DNA of 64,000 nt from Halorussus salilacus (lineage in GTDB: Archaea > Halobacteriota > Halobacteria > Halobacteriales > Haladaptataceae). A program made the translations under genes and the position numbers. The DNA is taken from positions 62,001-126,000 of the forward strand of contig NZ_CP099994.1 of the NCBI RefSeq assembly GCF_024138125.1, in the 5' to 3' direction. Every line of letters begins with the position of its first letter. Position 1 is the first letter of the stretch. The notes beneath the pieces are model-generated. The model worked only from the letters and a program-made list of their open reading frames with translations. It did no database searches and was not told the origin of the DNA. Of this stretch, positions 32,086 to 41,379 are shown in pieces.

Positions 32086-33978
32086 CTACTCCCGCGGCCG
32101 AACCGGCAACTCAACGTGGGTCGGATTCTCTCGGTCGTGGTACACCGTGTTCGTCGCCACCTCGTACTCCCGGTCGCCGTACAGCGGCCCGCCGGTGTTG
32201 TGGTTCACGTCGTAGCGCGGGAAGTTCGACGAGGAGATATCGAGCCGAATCCGATGCCCTTCCGCGAACACGTTCGCGGTCGGGTACGGCTCCATGTAGA
32301 ACTCGTAGACCTCGCCGGGTTCGACGAAGTCGGGGTGGTCGCGATACCCCCGGTAGCGGGCGCGACAGATTGAATCGGAGAGATTGAGCGCGAACCCGTT
32401 CGGGAACTCCTCGCTCGGTGGGTACTCGTCGATGAGCTTCGCGGTGAAGTCGGTGTCGGCGGCGTCGGTCGAGGCGTAGACTCGGACCCGAATCGGTCCC
32501 GCGATCTCCACGGCCTCGTCGAGGGGCGGCGTCCGGAAGACCAGCACGTCGTCGCGCTCTTCGAGGGGCCGGTACGGTTCGTCGGCGAAGTAGGTGTCCT
32601 CGCGCGTGCGCTGGTCGTAGCCGCCTCGGCCCGTGATGTCCTGCAGTTTTCGCTCCGCGAGGGGGTACTCCAGTATCGACTCCTCGCGGGGTTCGTAGGT
32701 GATGTACGACGAGCAGTTGCCCCCCAGCGTGGGAACCGGGTCCTTCGGGTCGAACTCGTAGGTCGTCGCGGAGTCGGCGACGTCGGGACGCTCGCGAGCG
32801 AGCGTCCCGTCGGCGTGCGCGAAGTACTTCGTGAACTCGGTGTCGGGGAGGGGCCACTCGTCGGCCTCGCGCCACTCGCCGCCGTGGAAGACGCGCCGGT
32901 CGCCCACCCGGCGGCCGTCGCCGCCGCCCATCCGGAAGTACTGGACCGTCGGCTGGTCGCTCCACGTCCCTTTGCCCTTGAGGTAGTGGTCGAAAAAGCG
33001 CAAGCGCGTCTCCTGGTAGTCCCTGAGCGCCCGCTCGCCGAACTCGACCTCGCCCGAGTAGGACTTGTTCCACGACGGCAGGGGGTAGGAGTCCCAGCCG
33101 TGGGTCCACGGCCCCATCAGGAGGAAGTGGTCGCTGTCCTTCCGGTCGGCGAGCGCCTCGAAGTTGTCGCAGGTCGCCTTGGTGTACGAGTCGTACCACG
33201 CGCCCGAGTAGACGGTCGGCACGTCGGCGCTCTCGTCGTAGTAGCGCTCGAAGTTGATGCCGGGCGACTGCCAGAGTTCGTCGGCGGCGTCGCCCGACCC
33301 GGCGATGTCGAACAGCCAGTCCTCGTAGTCGGGGACGTGCCGGAGCGGGGACTGCCCGCGATGTATCGGGCCGTCGGAGAGCACCTCGCGAACGTCCACG
33401 TTGGCGAGTCGTTGCTGGACATCGGGGTCCTCCAGCGCGCGCTCGGCGAACCCGCCGCCCAGCGTCAGCGCCCAGCAGAGCCACCGCAGTTCGAACGCGC
33501 CGTTGTGCCGGAAGGTGGCCGTCCGGCCGTTGGCCGCGCCCTGATTCACGAACATGGCTTCGAGGTGGGGTGGGTCCTGCGTGGCGAGCGCAGACTGGAC
33601 CCACGCGCCGTAGGAGGTGCCGAAGGTGCCGACCTGCCCGTCGCAGTACTCTCGGTCTGCGAGCCACTCGACGGTGTCGTGGCCGTCCTCGGCCTCGTTG
33701 GCGAAGATGTAGAAGTCGCCCTCGCTGTCGAAGCGCCCACGGCAGTCCTGAATGGCGACGACGTAGCCGCGCTCGGCGTACCACTCGCCGTGGCGCTCCA
33801 TCCGCCCGCGCTTGCCGTAGGGGGTGCGGTCGAGCAGCGCGGGCTTGGGGTCTGCGACCGGGTCGCCCGTCTCGGGGTCGGCGGGTCGGTAGACGTCGGT
33901 CGCGAGTTCGGTCCCGTCGCGGGTCTCGACCGGGACGTTCAGCTCGGCGTGGACGCCGTAAGTGGGTTCGGTTACCAT
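32086..33978 (-). CDS. CocE/NonD family alpha/beta hydrolase (X-Pro dipeptidyl-peptidase S15 type)
   Basis: A 630-residue serine hydrolase. The S15-type catalytic domain starts VPVETRDGTELATDVYRPAD. The nucleophile elbow is GTFGTSYGAWVQ (Ser in GTSYG), and the His region is LLMGPWTHGWDS. The C-terminal jelly-roll domain (FRTPPLDEAVEIAGPIRVRV onward) is complete. Family members cleave Xaa-Pro peptides, cocaine-type esters or glutaryl-acyl groups, so the substrate is open. No signal peptide is seen. The start at 33978 (MVTEPTYG) is chosen because the ATG at 34005 adds only an untypical leader. Confidence 0.87.
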   Translation of the reverse strand: MVTEPTYGVHAELNVPVETRDGTELATDVYRPADPETGDPVADPKPALLDRTPYGKRGRMERHGEWYAERGYVVAIQDCRGRFDSEGDFYIFANEAEDGHDTVEWLADREYCDGQVGTFGTSYGAWVQSALATQDPPHLEAMFVNQGAANGRTATFRHNGAFELRWLCWALTLGGGFAERALEDPDVQQRLANVDVREVLSDGPIHRGQSPLRHVPDYEDWLFDIAGSGDAADELWQSPGINFERYYDESADVPTVYSGAWYDSYTKATCDNFEALADRKDSDHFLLMGPWTHGWDSYPLPSWNKSYSGEVEFGERALRDYQETRLRFFDHYLKGKGTWSDQPTVQYFRMGGGDGRRVGDRRVFHGGEWREADEWPLPDTEFTKYFAHADGTLARERPDVADSATTYEFDPKDPVPTLGGNCSSYITYEPREESILEYPLAERKLQDITGRGGYDQRTREDTYFADEPYRPLEERDDVLVFRTPPLDEAVEIAGPIRVRVYASTDAADTDFTAKLIDEYPPSEEFPNGFALNLSDSICRARYRGYRDHPDFVEPGEVYEFYMEPYPTANVFAEGHRIRLDISSSNFPRYDVNHNTGGPLYGDREYEVATNTVYHDRENPTHVELPVRPRE

Positions 33979-34160
33979 ACCCCACATCTTTCGGACGAGT
34001 GCCAAATACGTTGTCCCCCGTGAGCCGGGGTGCCGGACACCTGAGGCTCGGTCCTACCGGATGGTGTCTGGTTTCCGATAGCGTGGACGGCGGCTTACGC
34101 TCGCGGAGTCTCGGCTCCCGAATCGCGGAGATGCCGGTCGGACCCCGGGACCGAGCCGGG

Positions 34161-35594
34161 TCACTCCCCGAGGACCTTCCGGGACCACTTCAGGATGACG
34201 TCGTCGGTCTCGGCCATCCACTCGACCATCGTCTCTTCGAGGTCGGCCCGGAGGTCCCGGTACTCGGGGTGGTCGGCCAGATTGTGGAGTTCGTGGGGGT
34301 CCTCCCGGAGGTCGTAGAGTTCGTCGCGGTCGGGCGCGTTGTAGACGTACTTGTACCGGTCGGTCCGGACCATCCGCTGGGAGTAGAGTCCGAACTCGTC
34401 GCCGTGGTACTCCGCGAACAGCGTCTCGGGCCAGTCGTCGGGGACCTCCCCGCACAGGAGCGGAAGGACGCTCCGGCCGTCGATGTCCTCGGGCGGTTCG
34501 ACCCCGCCGAGTTCGAGGAAGGTCGGCATCAGGTCGAGCAGGCGGACGAACTCCTCGCAGGTCGTCCCGGGGTCGATTTCGCCCGGCCACCGGACCATCA
34601 GCGGGACGTGGTAGGTCTGCTCGTACATCATCGGTCCCTTGTTGAACTGGCGGTGGCTCCCGGTGAAGTCGCCGTGGTCGGCGGCGTGGAACACCGCGGT
34701 GTCGTCGGCGAGGCCCGACTCGTCGAGCGCGTCGAGGATGCGGCCGATCTGGTCGTCGATGAAGGTGACGAACCCGAAGTACTTCGCGACCGCCTCGGCC
34801 CAGTCGTCCCAGTCGAGGCCGTCGACGCCCCGGTATTCGAGGTAATTCTCGTGGACCGCGGGCTTGCCCTCGTAGGTCTCGTCGAACGACCCCCACGGCT
34901 CGATGTCGTCGGGGTCGTACATCGAGGCGTAAGGGTCGGGCACCGTGTAGGGGTGGTGGGGGCCGACGAAGTCGGTCCGGTGGAAGAACGGTTCGTCGAG
35001 CGATTCGCCGTCCCGGATGCGCTCGACAGTCCGCTCGGCGAGGTAGTAGGTCCGGGTCGCCTCCTTCGGCATCGTCGTCTTGGCCGCGATGAGTTCGGGG
35101 TCGGGATTGTCGGTGTAGATGGTCTCTTCGAGTTCGGCTTCCTCGGGGTCGACGCCGAGTTCGCGCTGGTACTCGCGGAAGTCGGCGTCCTCGTCGTCGT
35201 GGCCGCCGTCGCCGCCGCCGAGGTACTCGAAGCCGAAGTCGGCGGGCCGCTGGTCGCGGCCGACGTGCCACTTTCCGGCGTAGCTGTTGTCGTAGCCCGC
35301 GTCAGCGAGCAACTCCCCGAAGGTGGGAATCTCCTCGGGGAAGTTCAGGCGCACCGCGTCGGGTTCGTGGCAGTTGTTCAGCATGCCGTGGTTATGGGGA
35401 TACAGCCCCGAGAGGAGCGACCCGCGGGCGCTGGTACAGATGCTGATGGGGGTGTAGGCCTTCGTGAAGCGCATCCCCTCCTCCTGCAGGCGGTCCATGT
35501 TCGGCGTCCGAACGTCGGGGCCGTCGGGCGCGGAGACGTCGTATCGCTCCTGGTCGGTGAGCAGGAGGACGACGTTCGGGTCGCGGTTTCTCAT
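34161..35594 (-). CDS. Sulfatase family hydrolase
   Basis: A 477-residue alkaline-phosphatase-superfamily sulfatase. It opens NVVLLLTDQERYDV (metal-binding Asp at 14). The formylglycine site is ISICTSARGSLLSG (Cys53 to Arg57), where the usual Pro of C-x-P-x-R is Ser. The second metal segment is HAADHGDFTGSHRQF, and the C-terminal subdomain includes LYDLREDPHELHNL. It has no signal peptide and is probably cytoplasmic, as in choline-sulfatase-like enzymes. No sulfatase-activating enzyme is in the window. The substrate is unknown. Confidence 0.87.
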   Translation of the reverse strand: MRNRDPNVVLLLTDQERYDVSAPDGPDVRTPNMDRLQEEGMRFTKAYTPISICTSARGSLLSGLYPHNHGMLNNCHEPDAVRLNFPEEIPTFGELLADAGYDNSYAGKWHVGRDQRPADFGFEYLGGGDGGHDDEDADFREYQRELGVDPEEAELEETIYTDNPDPELIAAKTTMPKEATRTYYLAERTVERIRDGESLDEPFFHRTDFVGPHHPYTVPDPYASMYDPDDIEPWGSFDETYEGKPAVHENYLEYRGVDGLDWDDWAEAVAKYFGFVTFIDDQIGRILDALDESGLADDTAVFHAADHGDFTGSHRQFNKGPMMYEQTYHVPLMVRWPGEIDPGTTCEEFVRLLDLMPTFLELGGVEPPEDIDGRSVLPLLCGEVPDDWPETLFAEYHGDEFGLYSQRMVRTDRYKYVYNAPDRDELYDLREDPHELHNLADHPEYRDLRADLEETMVEWMAETDDVILKWSRKVLGE

Positions 35595-35719
35595 GGCGAG
35601 ACCACTCCGTCGTAGCCGTTATACCTTGCCCCGCTCGCACGCCGGTCCGGAGGCCCCGTCGGCGTCGGCGGTTCGAAATCTCGGTTCGAACCGCCGAACG
35701 AGGAAAATTTCACCGGTGC

Positions 35720-35730
35720 TTTTAAATCAA
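35720..35730 (+). promoter_or_regulatory. TATA-like element for the permease transcript
   Basis: ttttaaatcaa lies 30-40 nt before the ATG of the short upstream ORF at 35760 and about 100 nt before the permease start. This places the upstream ORF inside the 5' leader. Confidence 0.45.
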
Positions 35731-35759
35731 TTGTCTTTCCATTGGTAGGTGTGCCAGTC

Positions 35760-35834
35760 ATGAGTACCGTTATCACTTCGCGCACGGACGCGGGAACCGG
35801 GCGGCGTTCGGTGACCGGAGGCGGTCGGGCATGA
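35760..35834 (+). CDS. 24-codon upstream ORF coupled to the permease
   Basis: ATG at 35760 opens a 24-residue basic, Thr/Arg-rich peptide (MSTVITSRTDAG, then ending GGGRA). Its TGA overlaps the permease start (gcATGAgc, 35831-35834). It lies downstream of the only good TATA-like element. It may be a leader peptide controlling permease translation by coupling, or a chance ORF. Confidence 0.4.
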   Translation: MSTVITSRTDAGTGRRSVTGGGRA

Positions 35835-37423
35835 GCGGAGACGAGTCCGAAGGGCCGGTAGACCCCCACGGTCCGGCGACCGACCCGGACCCCGACGACC
35901 CCGAGGCCGCGAGCTTCGTCGAGTACGGCATCGAGGACAAACCGCCGCTGGGCGAGTCCACCCTGCTGGGCTTCCAGCACTACCTGACGATGATCGGCGC
36001 GACGGTCGCCATCCCCCTCGCGCTCGCTACCACGATGGGGATGCCCGACGAACAGGTCGGCCGACTCATCGGGACCTTCTTCGTGGTCTCGGGCATCGCC
36101 ACCCTCGCCCAGACCACCATCGGGAACCGGTATCCCATCGTACAGGGCGGGACGTTCTCGATGCTCGCCCCGGCCATCGCCATCATCGGCGTCATCGGCG
36201 CGAACGGACTGGGCTGGGAGATCATGATACGCGAGCTGATGGGCGCGGTCATCGTGGCCGGAGTGGTCGAGGTGCTCATCGGCTACTTCGGCGTGATGGG
36301 CGCGCTCAAGCGCTACATGAGCCCGGTGGTCATCGCGCCGGTCATCGCGCTCATCGGTCTCGCGCTGTTCAACTCCCCCCAGATTTCGACCGCGGAGGGC
36401 CAGAACTGGTGGTTGCTCGGACTGACGCTCGTGCTCATCGTGGCGTTCTCCCAGTACCTCGACAAGTACCACCGGACGTTCCGGCTCTACCCGGTCCTGC
36501 TGGGCATCGGCACGGCGTGGGTCATCGCGGCGGTACTGTCGGTGACCGGGTTCTACGCCGCCGACTCGGCGAGCTACGTCGACCTCGCGGCGGTCGCGAG
36601 CGCGCCCGCGGTCCAGCCCATCTACCCCTTCCAGTGGGGGATGCCGCTGTTCACGCCGGGGTTCATCATCGGGATGATAGCCGGGATGCTGGCGTCGGCC
36701 ATCGAGAGCTTCGGCGACTACCACGCGGTCGCCCGGATGGCCGGGAAGGGCGCGCCCTCGAAGAAGCGCATCGACCACGGCATCGGCATGGAGGGGCTCG
36801 GCAACGCGTTCGCCGGAATCATGGGCACCGGCAACGGCTCGACCTCCTACACCGAGAACGTGGGTGCCATCGGCATCACGGGCGTCGCGAGCAGGCATGT
36901 GGTCCAGATCGGGGCCATCGTGATGCTGGTCGCGGGCTACGTCGGCTACGTCGGCCAGCTGTTCGCCACGATTCCGAACCCCATCGTCGGCGGGCTCTAC
37001 ATCGCCATGTTCGGCCAGATCGCGGCGGTCGGGCTCTCCCAGCTCAAGTTCGTCGACCTCGACAGCAACCGGAACGTGTTCATCGTCGGCCTCGCGCTGT
37101 TCGCGGGCCTCGCCATCCCGTCGTACATGGGCAACGTCGAGGGCGGCGCGGCCGGGTTCCAGGAGGGACTCGCCGCGGTTCCGGCGCTCGGTCCCATCCT
37201 CGGCACCGAGGTCGTCGCGACCACCGTCTTCGTCATCGGCTCGACCGGGATGGCGGTCGGCGGCATCATCGCGTTCTTCCTCGACAACACCGTCGAGGGC
37301 ACGCCCGAGGAGCGCGGCGTGACCGAACTCGAAGCGATGTCCGAGGACGAGGGCGACTTCCAGTCGTTCTGGGACCGCGTCGGCGGGCCCGATTCCGAGG
37401 ACCGCGCCGGGCGCGCCGACTGA
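35831..37423 (+). CDS. NCS2 family uracil/xanthine permease
   Basis: A 530-residue nucleobase:cation symporter-2 with about 12-14 TM segments. The first half has ESTLLGFQHYLTMIGATV (TM1), a GTF-rich re-entrant region (RYPIVQGGTFSMLAP, TM3) and the acidic TM8 motif GMLASAIESFGDYHAVA. The TM10 signature GNGSTSYTENVGAIGITG is typical of the family. The extended acidic N-terminus (residues 1-40) is a haloarchaeal trait. It should import uracil, xanthine or a related ring; together with the hydantoinase at 38251 and the Mo hydroxylase it suggests purine/pyrimidine use. Confidence 0.92.
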   Translation: MSGDESEGPVDPHGPATDPDPDDPEAASFVEYGIEDKPPLGESTLLGFQHYLTMIGATVAIPLALATTMGMPDEQVGRLIGTFFVVSGIATLAQTTIGNRYPIVQGGTFSMLAPAIAIIGVIGANGLGWEIMIRELMGAVIVAGVVEVLIGYFGVMGALKRYMSPVVIAPVIALIGLALFNSPQISTAEGQNWWLLGLTLVLIVAFSQYLDKYHRTFRLYPVLLGIGTAWVIAAVLSVTGFYAADSASYVDLAAVASAPAVQPIYPFQWGMPLFTPGFIIGMIAGMLASAIESFGDYHAVARMAGKGAPSKKRIDHGIGMEGLGNAFAGIMGTGNGSTSYTENVGAIGITGVASRHVVQIGAIVMLVAGYVGYVGQLFATIPNPIVGGLYIAMFGQIAAVGLSQLKFVDLDSNRNVFIVGLALFAGLAIPSYMGNVEGGAAGFQEGLAAVPALGPILGTEVVATTVFVIGSTGMAVGGIIAFFLDNTVEGTPEERGVTELEAMSEDEGDFQSFWDRVGGPDSEDRAGRAD

Positions 37424-37487
37424 GCCCGGCCGCGACCCCGAATCCGACCGACCGCTTTATCACGACCGACTGCCAACGATTCGCCCG

Positions 37488-37904
37488 ATGACCGACGTGA
37501 CGGACGCGCTCGCCGACGGCGAGCGCGTGCGCGACCGCTTCCCGCTCCGGACCGGCGGGTCGGTCGCGCTGACGGACGACGGCCTGCTCGTCGCGACCGG
37601 CGACTCGGTGATTCGCATCGACCGCGACGACATCGCCGAGATAACGGTCGAGGACTTCGACTGGTTCGTCGGCCTGCTGAGCGTCGTCCTCGTGGGGTGG
37701 GGGCTCTACTCCACCCGGCGGGACCTCCTGCTCGGCCTCGGGTTCGCGGCGTTCGGCGCGGCGAGCTGCTACTGGACGTATCGAAAGCGCGGAAAGGCCC
37801 GCATCAAGGTGGCCGGGCGGCCCAAGCCGGTGTCGGTGTTCCCCGCCGACCCCGGGGCGTTCACCGACGCGATGGAGGCCGAGGTGGCCGTGGACTCGGA
37901 CTAG
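37488..37904 (+). CDS. Hypothetical two-TM protein (138 aa)
   Basis: A small protein with an N-terminal beta-rich part (SVALTDDGLLVATGDSVIRI, like a PH/bPH fold strand pair), two hydrophobic segments (VGLLSVVLVGWGLY and LLGLGFAAFGAASCYW), then basic and acidic strands to VAVDSD. A TATA-like ctttatca at 37455-37462 lies 26-33 nt before the ATG, indicating leaderless transcription separate from the permease. No named family recognised. Confidence 0.7.
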   Translation: MTDVTDALADGERVRDRFPLRTGGSVALTDDGLLVATGDSVIRIDRDDIAEITVEDFDWFVGLLSVVLVGWGLYSTRRDLLLGLGFAAFGAASCYWTYRKRGKARIKVAGRPKPVSVFPADPGAFTDAMEAEVAVDSD

Positions 37905-38084
37905 GACCGCTCGATTCTGTCCCGGTCGGTGGCGCTGTCGACGGGAATCGGCCGGTGACACGGGCCACAGGTGGGACTTCCGAAAGACTGCGCTTCGTCG
38001 TCGCGCCGTCGGCGCGACTGCTCGGAAGAGCTCCGCTCTTCCGGCGCTTGTCTTTCGACTTCCCACTCGCTCCGCTCGCGGGAA

Positions 38085-38137
38085 TGAAAGGGGCCGCCCG
38101 GTCGCGGGCCTGCGGCCCGCGACCGGGCGGGGGCTTT
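38085..38137 (+). repeat. Compact hairpin element, GAAAGGGG...GGGGGCTTTC
   Basis: The arms gaaaggggccgcccggtcgcg (extended by ggcc) and ggcccgcgaccgggcgggggctttc are complementary except for a 4-nt bulge near the base. The loop is tgc. The ends match the elements at 23396-23609 and, more loosely, 23888-24012. It is intergenic, between 37904 and 38251. Confidence 0.6.
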
Positions 38138-38250
38138 CTGAGACGGCTTCCCTACGGTCGTTCCAGCGATTGCCGTCCAGAACGCGAAACTCTCGCCCGT
38201 ATCTCGGAGGGGATAGCTCTAAGTCGCGCTAGTCTGATATGAGGTGTGTT

Positions 38251-39699
38251 ATGGAAGGACAAGCAGACCTGCGGGTCGTGAACGCCCGCGTCGTCACGCC
38301 GAGCGGAAGCATCGACGGCGGGGTCGCGGCCCGAGACGGCGAAATCGTCGCGGTCGGTGCCGACCGCAACCTCCCGGACGCCGACCGGACCGTCGACGCG
38401 GAGGGCAACTACCTGATTCCGGGCTTCGTCGACCCCCACGTCCACTGGGGGCTATCCCGGTACGAGTACGACTACCACGAGGGGCTGGCCCACGACTTCG
38501 AGACCGAGACCCGCGGGGCGGTCCACGGCGGCGTCACGACGGTGGTGAACTTCCTGCTCCAGCCCGACCCCTACCTGCCCGACATGGACTTCTTCCGCGA
38601 AGTCGGCCGGGAGAACTCCTACATCGACTTCGCGTACCACGCCATCGTCCATCAGGACCACCACGTCGAGGAGATAGCGGGGCTGGCCGAGGAGGGCGTC
38701 CGGTCGTTCAAGGTGTTCTTCAACTGGTACAAGCACGCCTCGCCCGAACTCGGCATCGACCACTCGGACGCCGGGCGCGTGTACAAGGTACTGGACAAGG
38801 TCTCGGAAATCAACGGCGGCGTCGTGATGTTCCACGCCGAGAACGAGGACCTCGCGGTCGAGCGCCGGAGGGAATTGCAGGAGGACGGCCGCAACGACCT
38901 CGAAGCGTGGTCCGAGAGCGCGCCCAACATCTGCGAGGCGATGCAGATCGAGCAGATCGGCAGGCTGACCGAGTACACCGACTCCAGAGCGTACGTCGTC
39001 CACATGTCCACCGGCGAGGGCGTCGACATCTGCGAGCGATTCCAGGAGCGGGGCGTCAACCTCCACGCCGAGACCCTGCCCGCGTTCCTCGCCCACACCA
39101 AGGACGAGGCGGAACTGGGCGTCTGGGGCAAGATCTCGCCGCCGCTCCGGGGCGAGGCGAGCAAAAAGCGCCTCTGGGAGGGGCTTCGAAACGGCACGGT
39201 CGAGTATCTGGGCACCGACCACTGTCCGCACAAGATCGAGTTCAAGGAGAAGGGCGAGGGCAAACACGGCGACATCTGGGAGGCCATCCCGGGCGACAAC
39301 AACGGCATCGAGTACTTCCTCCCGGTGATGATGCACGAGGGCGTGAACAAGAACCGCATCTCGATGGAGCGACTCGTGGAGGTCGCCTGCGAGAACAACG
39401 CCAAGCGCTGGGGGCTCTACCCCCGGAAGGGGGCGCTCGCGGAAGGTTCGGACGCCGACATGGTGGTCGTGGACCTAGAGAAGTCGGCGGTCGTGGACGA
39501 CGACTTCTACCACACGATGGAACCCAGATATTCGACCTTCCACGGGCAGGAACTCACCGGCCTGCCGACCCACACCATCGTCGGCGGCGAGGTCGTGGTC
39601 GAGGACGGGCAACTGCAGGTCGAGAAGGGCGGTCGGGAGTTCCTGGCGCGCGGGCCGGAGGGCGTGGTCCGGAGCCGACGAGACTCTCCGACTACGTAA
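38251..39699 (+). CDS. Dihydropyrimidinase/hydantoinase-type amidohydrolase
   Basis: A 482-residue cyclic amidohydrolase expected to open a hydantoin, dihydropyrimidine or similar ring amide. The metal motifs are FVDPHVHW, a carbamylated Lys in VRSFKVFFNWY, VVMFHAEN (His), YVVHMSTGEG (His) and LGTDHCPHK (Asp). It resembles D-hydantoinase/allantoinase-group proteins, but the exact ring is unknown. The ATG at 38239 is 4 codons upstream; 38251 (MEGQADLRVVNARV) better matches the family N-terminus. The NCS2 permease upstream is a plausible importer. Confidence 0.87.
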   Translation: MEGQADLRVVNARVVTPSGSIDGGVAARDGEIVAVGADRNLPDADRTVDAEGNYLIPGFVDPHVHWGLSRYEYDYHEGLAHDFETETRGAVHGGVTTVVNFLLQPDPYLPDMDFFREVGRENSYIDFAYHAIVHQDHHVEEIAGLAEEGVRSFKVFFNWYKHASPELGIDHSDAGRVYKVLDKVSEINGGVVMFHAENEDLAVERRRELQEDGRNDLEAWSESAPNICEAMQIEQIGRLTEYTDSRAYVVHMSTGEGVDICERFQERGVNLHAETLPAFLAHTKDEAELGVWGKISPPLRGEASKKRLWEGLRNGTVEYLGTDHCPHKIEFKEKGEGKHGDIWEAIPGDNNGIEYFLPVMMHEGVNKNRISMERLVEVACENNAKRWGLYPRKGALAEGSDADMVVVDLEKSAVVDDDFYHTMEPRYSTFHGQELTGLPTHTIVGGEVVVEDGQLQVEKGGREFLARGPEGVVRSRRDSPTT

Positions 39700-39737
39700 C
39701 TTCGACCCGTTCGCCAACCGAATCGAAGACCGCGGGC

Positions 39738-39769
39738 ACGAACTCCTCGCCGAGCGGCGAGGAGTTCGT
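39738..39769 (+). terminator. Terminator-like hairpin after the hydantoinase gene
   Basis: Arms 39738-39751 (acgaactcctcgcc) and 39756-39769 are exact complements around gagc, 39 nt after the stop at 39699. Confidence 0.45.
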
Positions 39770-39878
39770 ACACCCGACTGCGGCCGTGGCGGAACTTCCC
39801 GACGAGTTCCCGCCGACCGAAGAGGTCGAAGGGCAGACCACCGCGGGATTCATGTCGCTCGCGCCCAACAACGTGTTG

Positions 39879-41216
39879 ATGAGTTCGTCACCACCCGGCC
39901 CGAAGGGCGAACCGCTGTTCGGTAGCAGTCGTCGGTACGCCCGCGACCCGTTCCGGTTCCTGTCGGCCTGCGAGCAGGCGTACGGCGACGTGGTCCAGTT
40001 CGACCTCGGCCCGATTCCGACCTACCTGTTGACCGACCCGGCCGACGTAGAGCGAGTGCTGGTCTCGGAGGCCGACCGGTATCGCAAGCCGGACTTCCAG
40101 GACGACGCGCTCGGCGACCTGCTGGGGAAGGGACTCCTGCTCAGCGAGGGCCAGACGTGGCGCGAGCAACGCGAACTCGCGAATCCGGCGTTCTCACCGG
40201 GTCGCGTGACGGGGTTCGTCGACGACATCGTGAGCCACAGCGACGACCTGCTGGCCGACTGGGCCGACGGCGCGCAGGTCGACGTAGAGCGCGACATGAC
40301 CGAGGTGACGCTCGCGGTCATCGTGGACCTCATGCTCGGCACCGACCTGAACGACCGCCGAGTCCGGACCATCCGGGAGGCGCTGGAACCGCTCGGGGCG
40401 CGCTTCGAACCGGACCCGGTCCGGTTCGCCGCCCCGCAGTGGTTGCCGATGCCCGGCGACGGCGAGTACCGGAGCGCGGTCGAGACGATGGAGACCGTCA
40501 TCGACGACATCGTGGCCGAGCGCCGGGGCACCCACGGCGACCCCGAGAGCGACGAGGGGCCCGACGACCTGCTCTCGATTCTATTGCGCGCGCGGGACCG
40601 CGGCGAGCAGTCGGACACCCAGATTCGCGACGAGGTGATGACGATGCTGTTGGCGGGCCACGACACCACCGCGCTCACCCTGACCTACGCGTGGTACCTG
40701 CTGTCTCAGCATCCCGACGCCGAGCGGCGAGTCCACGACGAACTCGACGATGTCCTCGGCGGCGACCCGCCGACGATGGCCGACGTTCGACGGCTCGACT
40801 ACGTCGAGCGCGTCGTCGACGAGGCGATGCGCCTCTACCCGCCGGTGTACACGATGTTCCGGGAGCCGAAGACGGACGCGGAACTCGGCGGCTACCGGAT
40901 TCCGGAGGGTTCGGCCATCATGCTCTCCCAGTGGGCGATGCACCGCTCGGAGCGCTACTGGGACCGCCCCGATTCGTTCGATCCCGACAGGTGGACGCGC
41001 GAGACCGACCGGCCGCGGTTCGCCTACTTCCCCTTCGGCGGCGGTCCCCGCCACTGCATCGGAAAGCACCTCGCCAAGCTGGAGGCCACGCTCATCCTCG
41101 CCCGGACAGGCCAGCGCTACCGACTCGAATACCTCGGAGACCGCGAGCCCGAACTGCTACCGTCGCTGACGATGCACCCCCGGAACGGCATGCCGATGCG
41201 GGTCCGCGAGCGGTAG
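39879..41216 (+). CDS. Cytochrome P450
   Basis: A 445-residue soluble P450 monooxygenase. The oxygen-activation I-helix motif is AGHDTTALT, the ExxR motif is DEAMRLYPP, and the haem-thiolate loop FPFGGGPRHCIGKHLA contains the axial Cys. The N-terminus SSSPPGPKGEPLFGSSRRYA is typical of haloarchaeal P450s of the CYP174-like group and has no membrane anchor. The ATG at 39852 is an alternative start. Redox partners are not in the window. The substrate is unknown; terpenoid or fatty-acid hydroxylation is usual for such enzymes. Confidence 0.92.
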   Translation: MSSSPPGPKGEPLFGSSRRYARDPFRFLSACEQAYGDVVQFDLGPIPTYLLTDPADVERVLVSEADRYRKPDFQDDALGDLLGKGLLLSEGQTWREQRELANPAFSPGRVTGFVDDIVSHSDDLLADWADGAQVDVERDMTEVTLAVIVDLMLGTDLNDRRVRTIREALEPLGARFEPDPVRFAAPQWLPMPGDGEYRSAVETMETVIDDIVAERRGTHGDPESDEGPDDLLSILLRARDRGEQSDTQIRDEVMTMLLAGHDTTALTLTYAWYLLSQHPDAERRVHDELDDVLGGDPPTMADVRRLDYVERVVDEAMRLYPPVYTMFREPKTDAELGGYRIPEGSAIMLSQWAMHRSERYWDRPDSFDPDRWTRETDRPRFAYFPFGGGPRHCIGKHLAKLEATLILARTGQRYRLEYLGDREPELLPSLTMHPRNGMPMRVRER

Positions 41217-41379
41217 CCCGCGACTCGGTCCCGCAGTAGTCGCCGAGGACCCCGAGCCGTCTTGCGCCGGGGCGTCGGTCCGGGGACGACCCACCTCCCC
41301 CTCCCGTCGAACCGCTACGCCCCCGTCGCGCCCTGCCCCTTCCCCGCCGCTTTTGGCCCCTGCCACGCAACTCCCGTTC

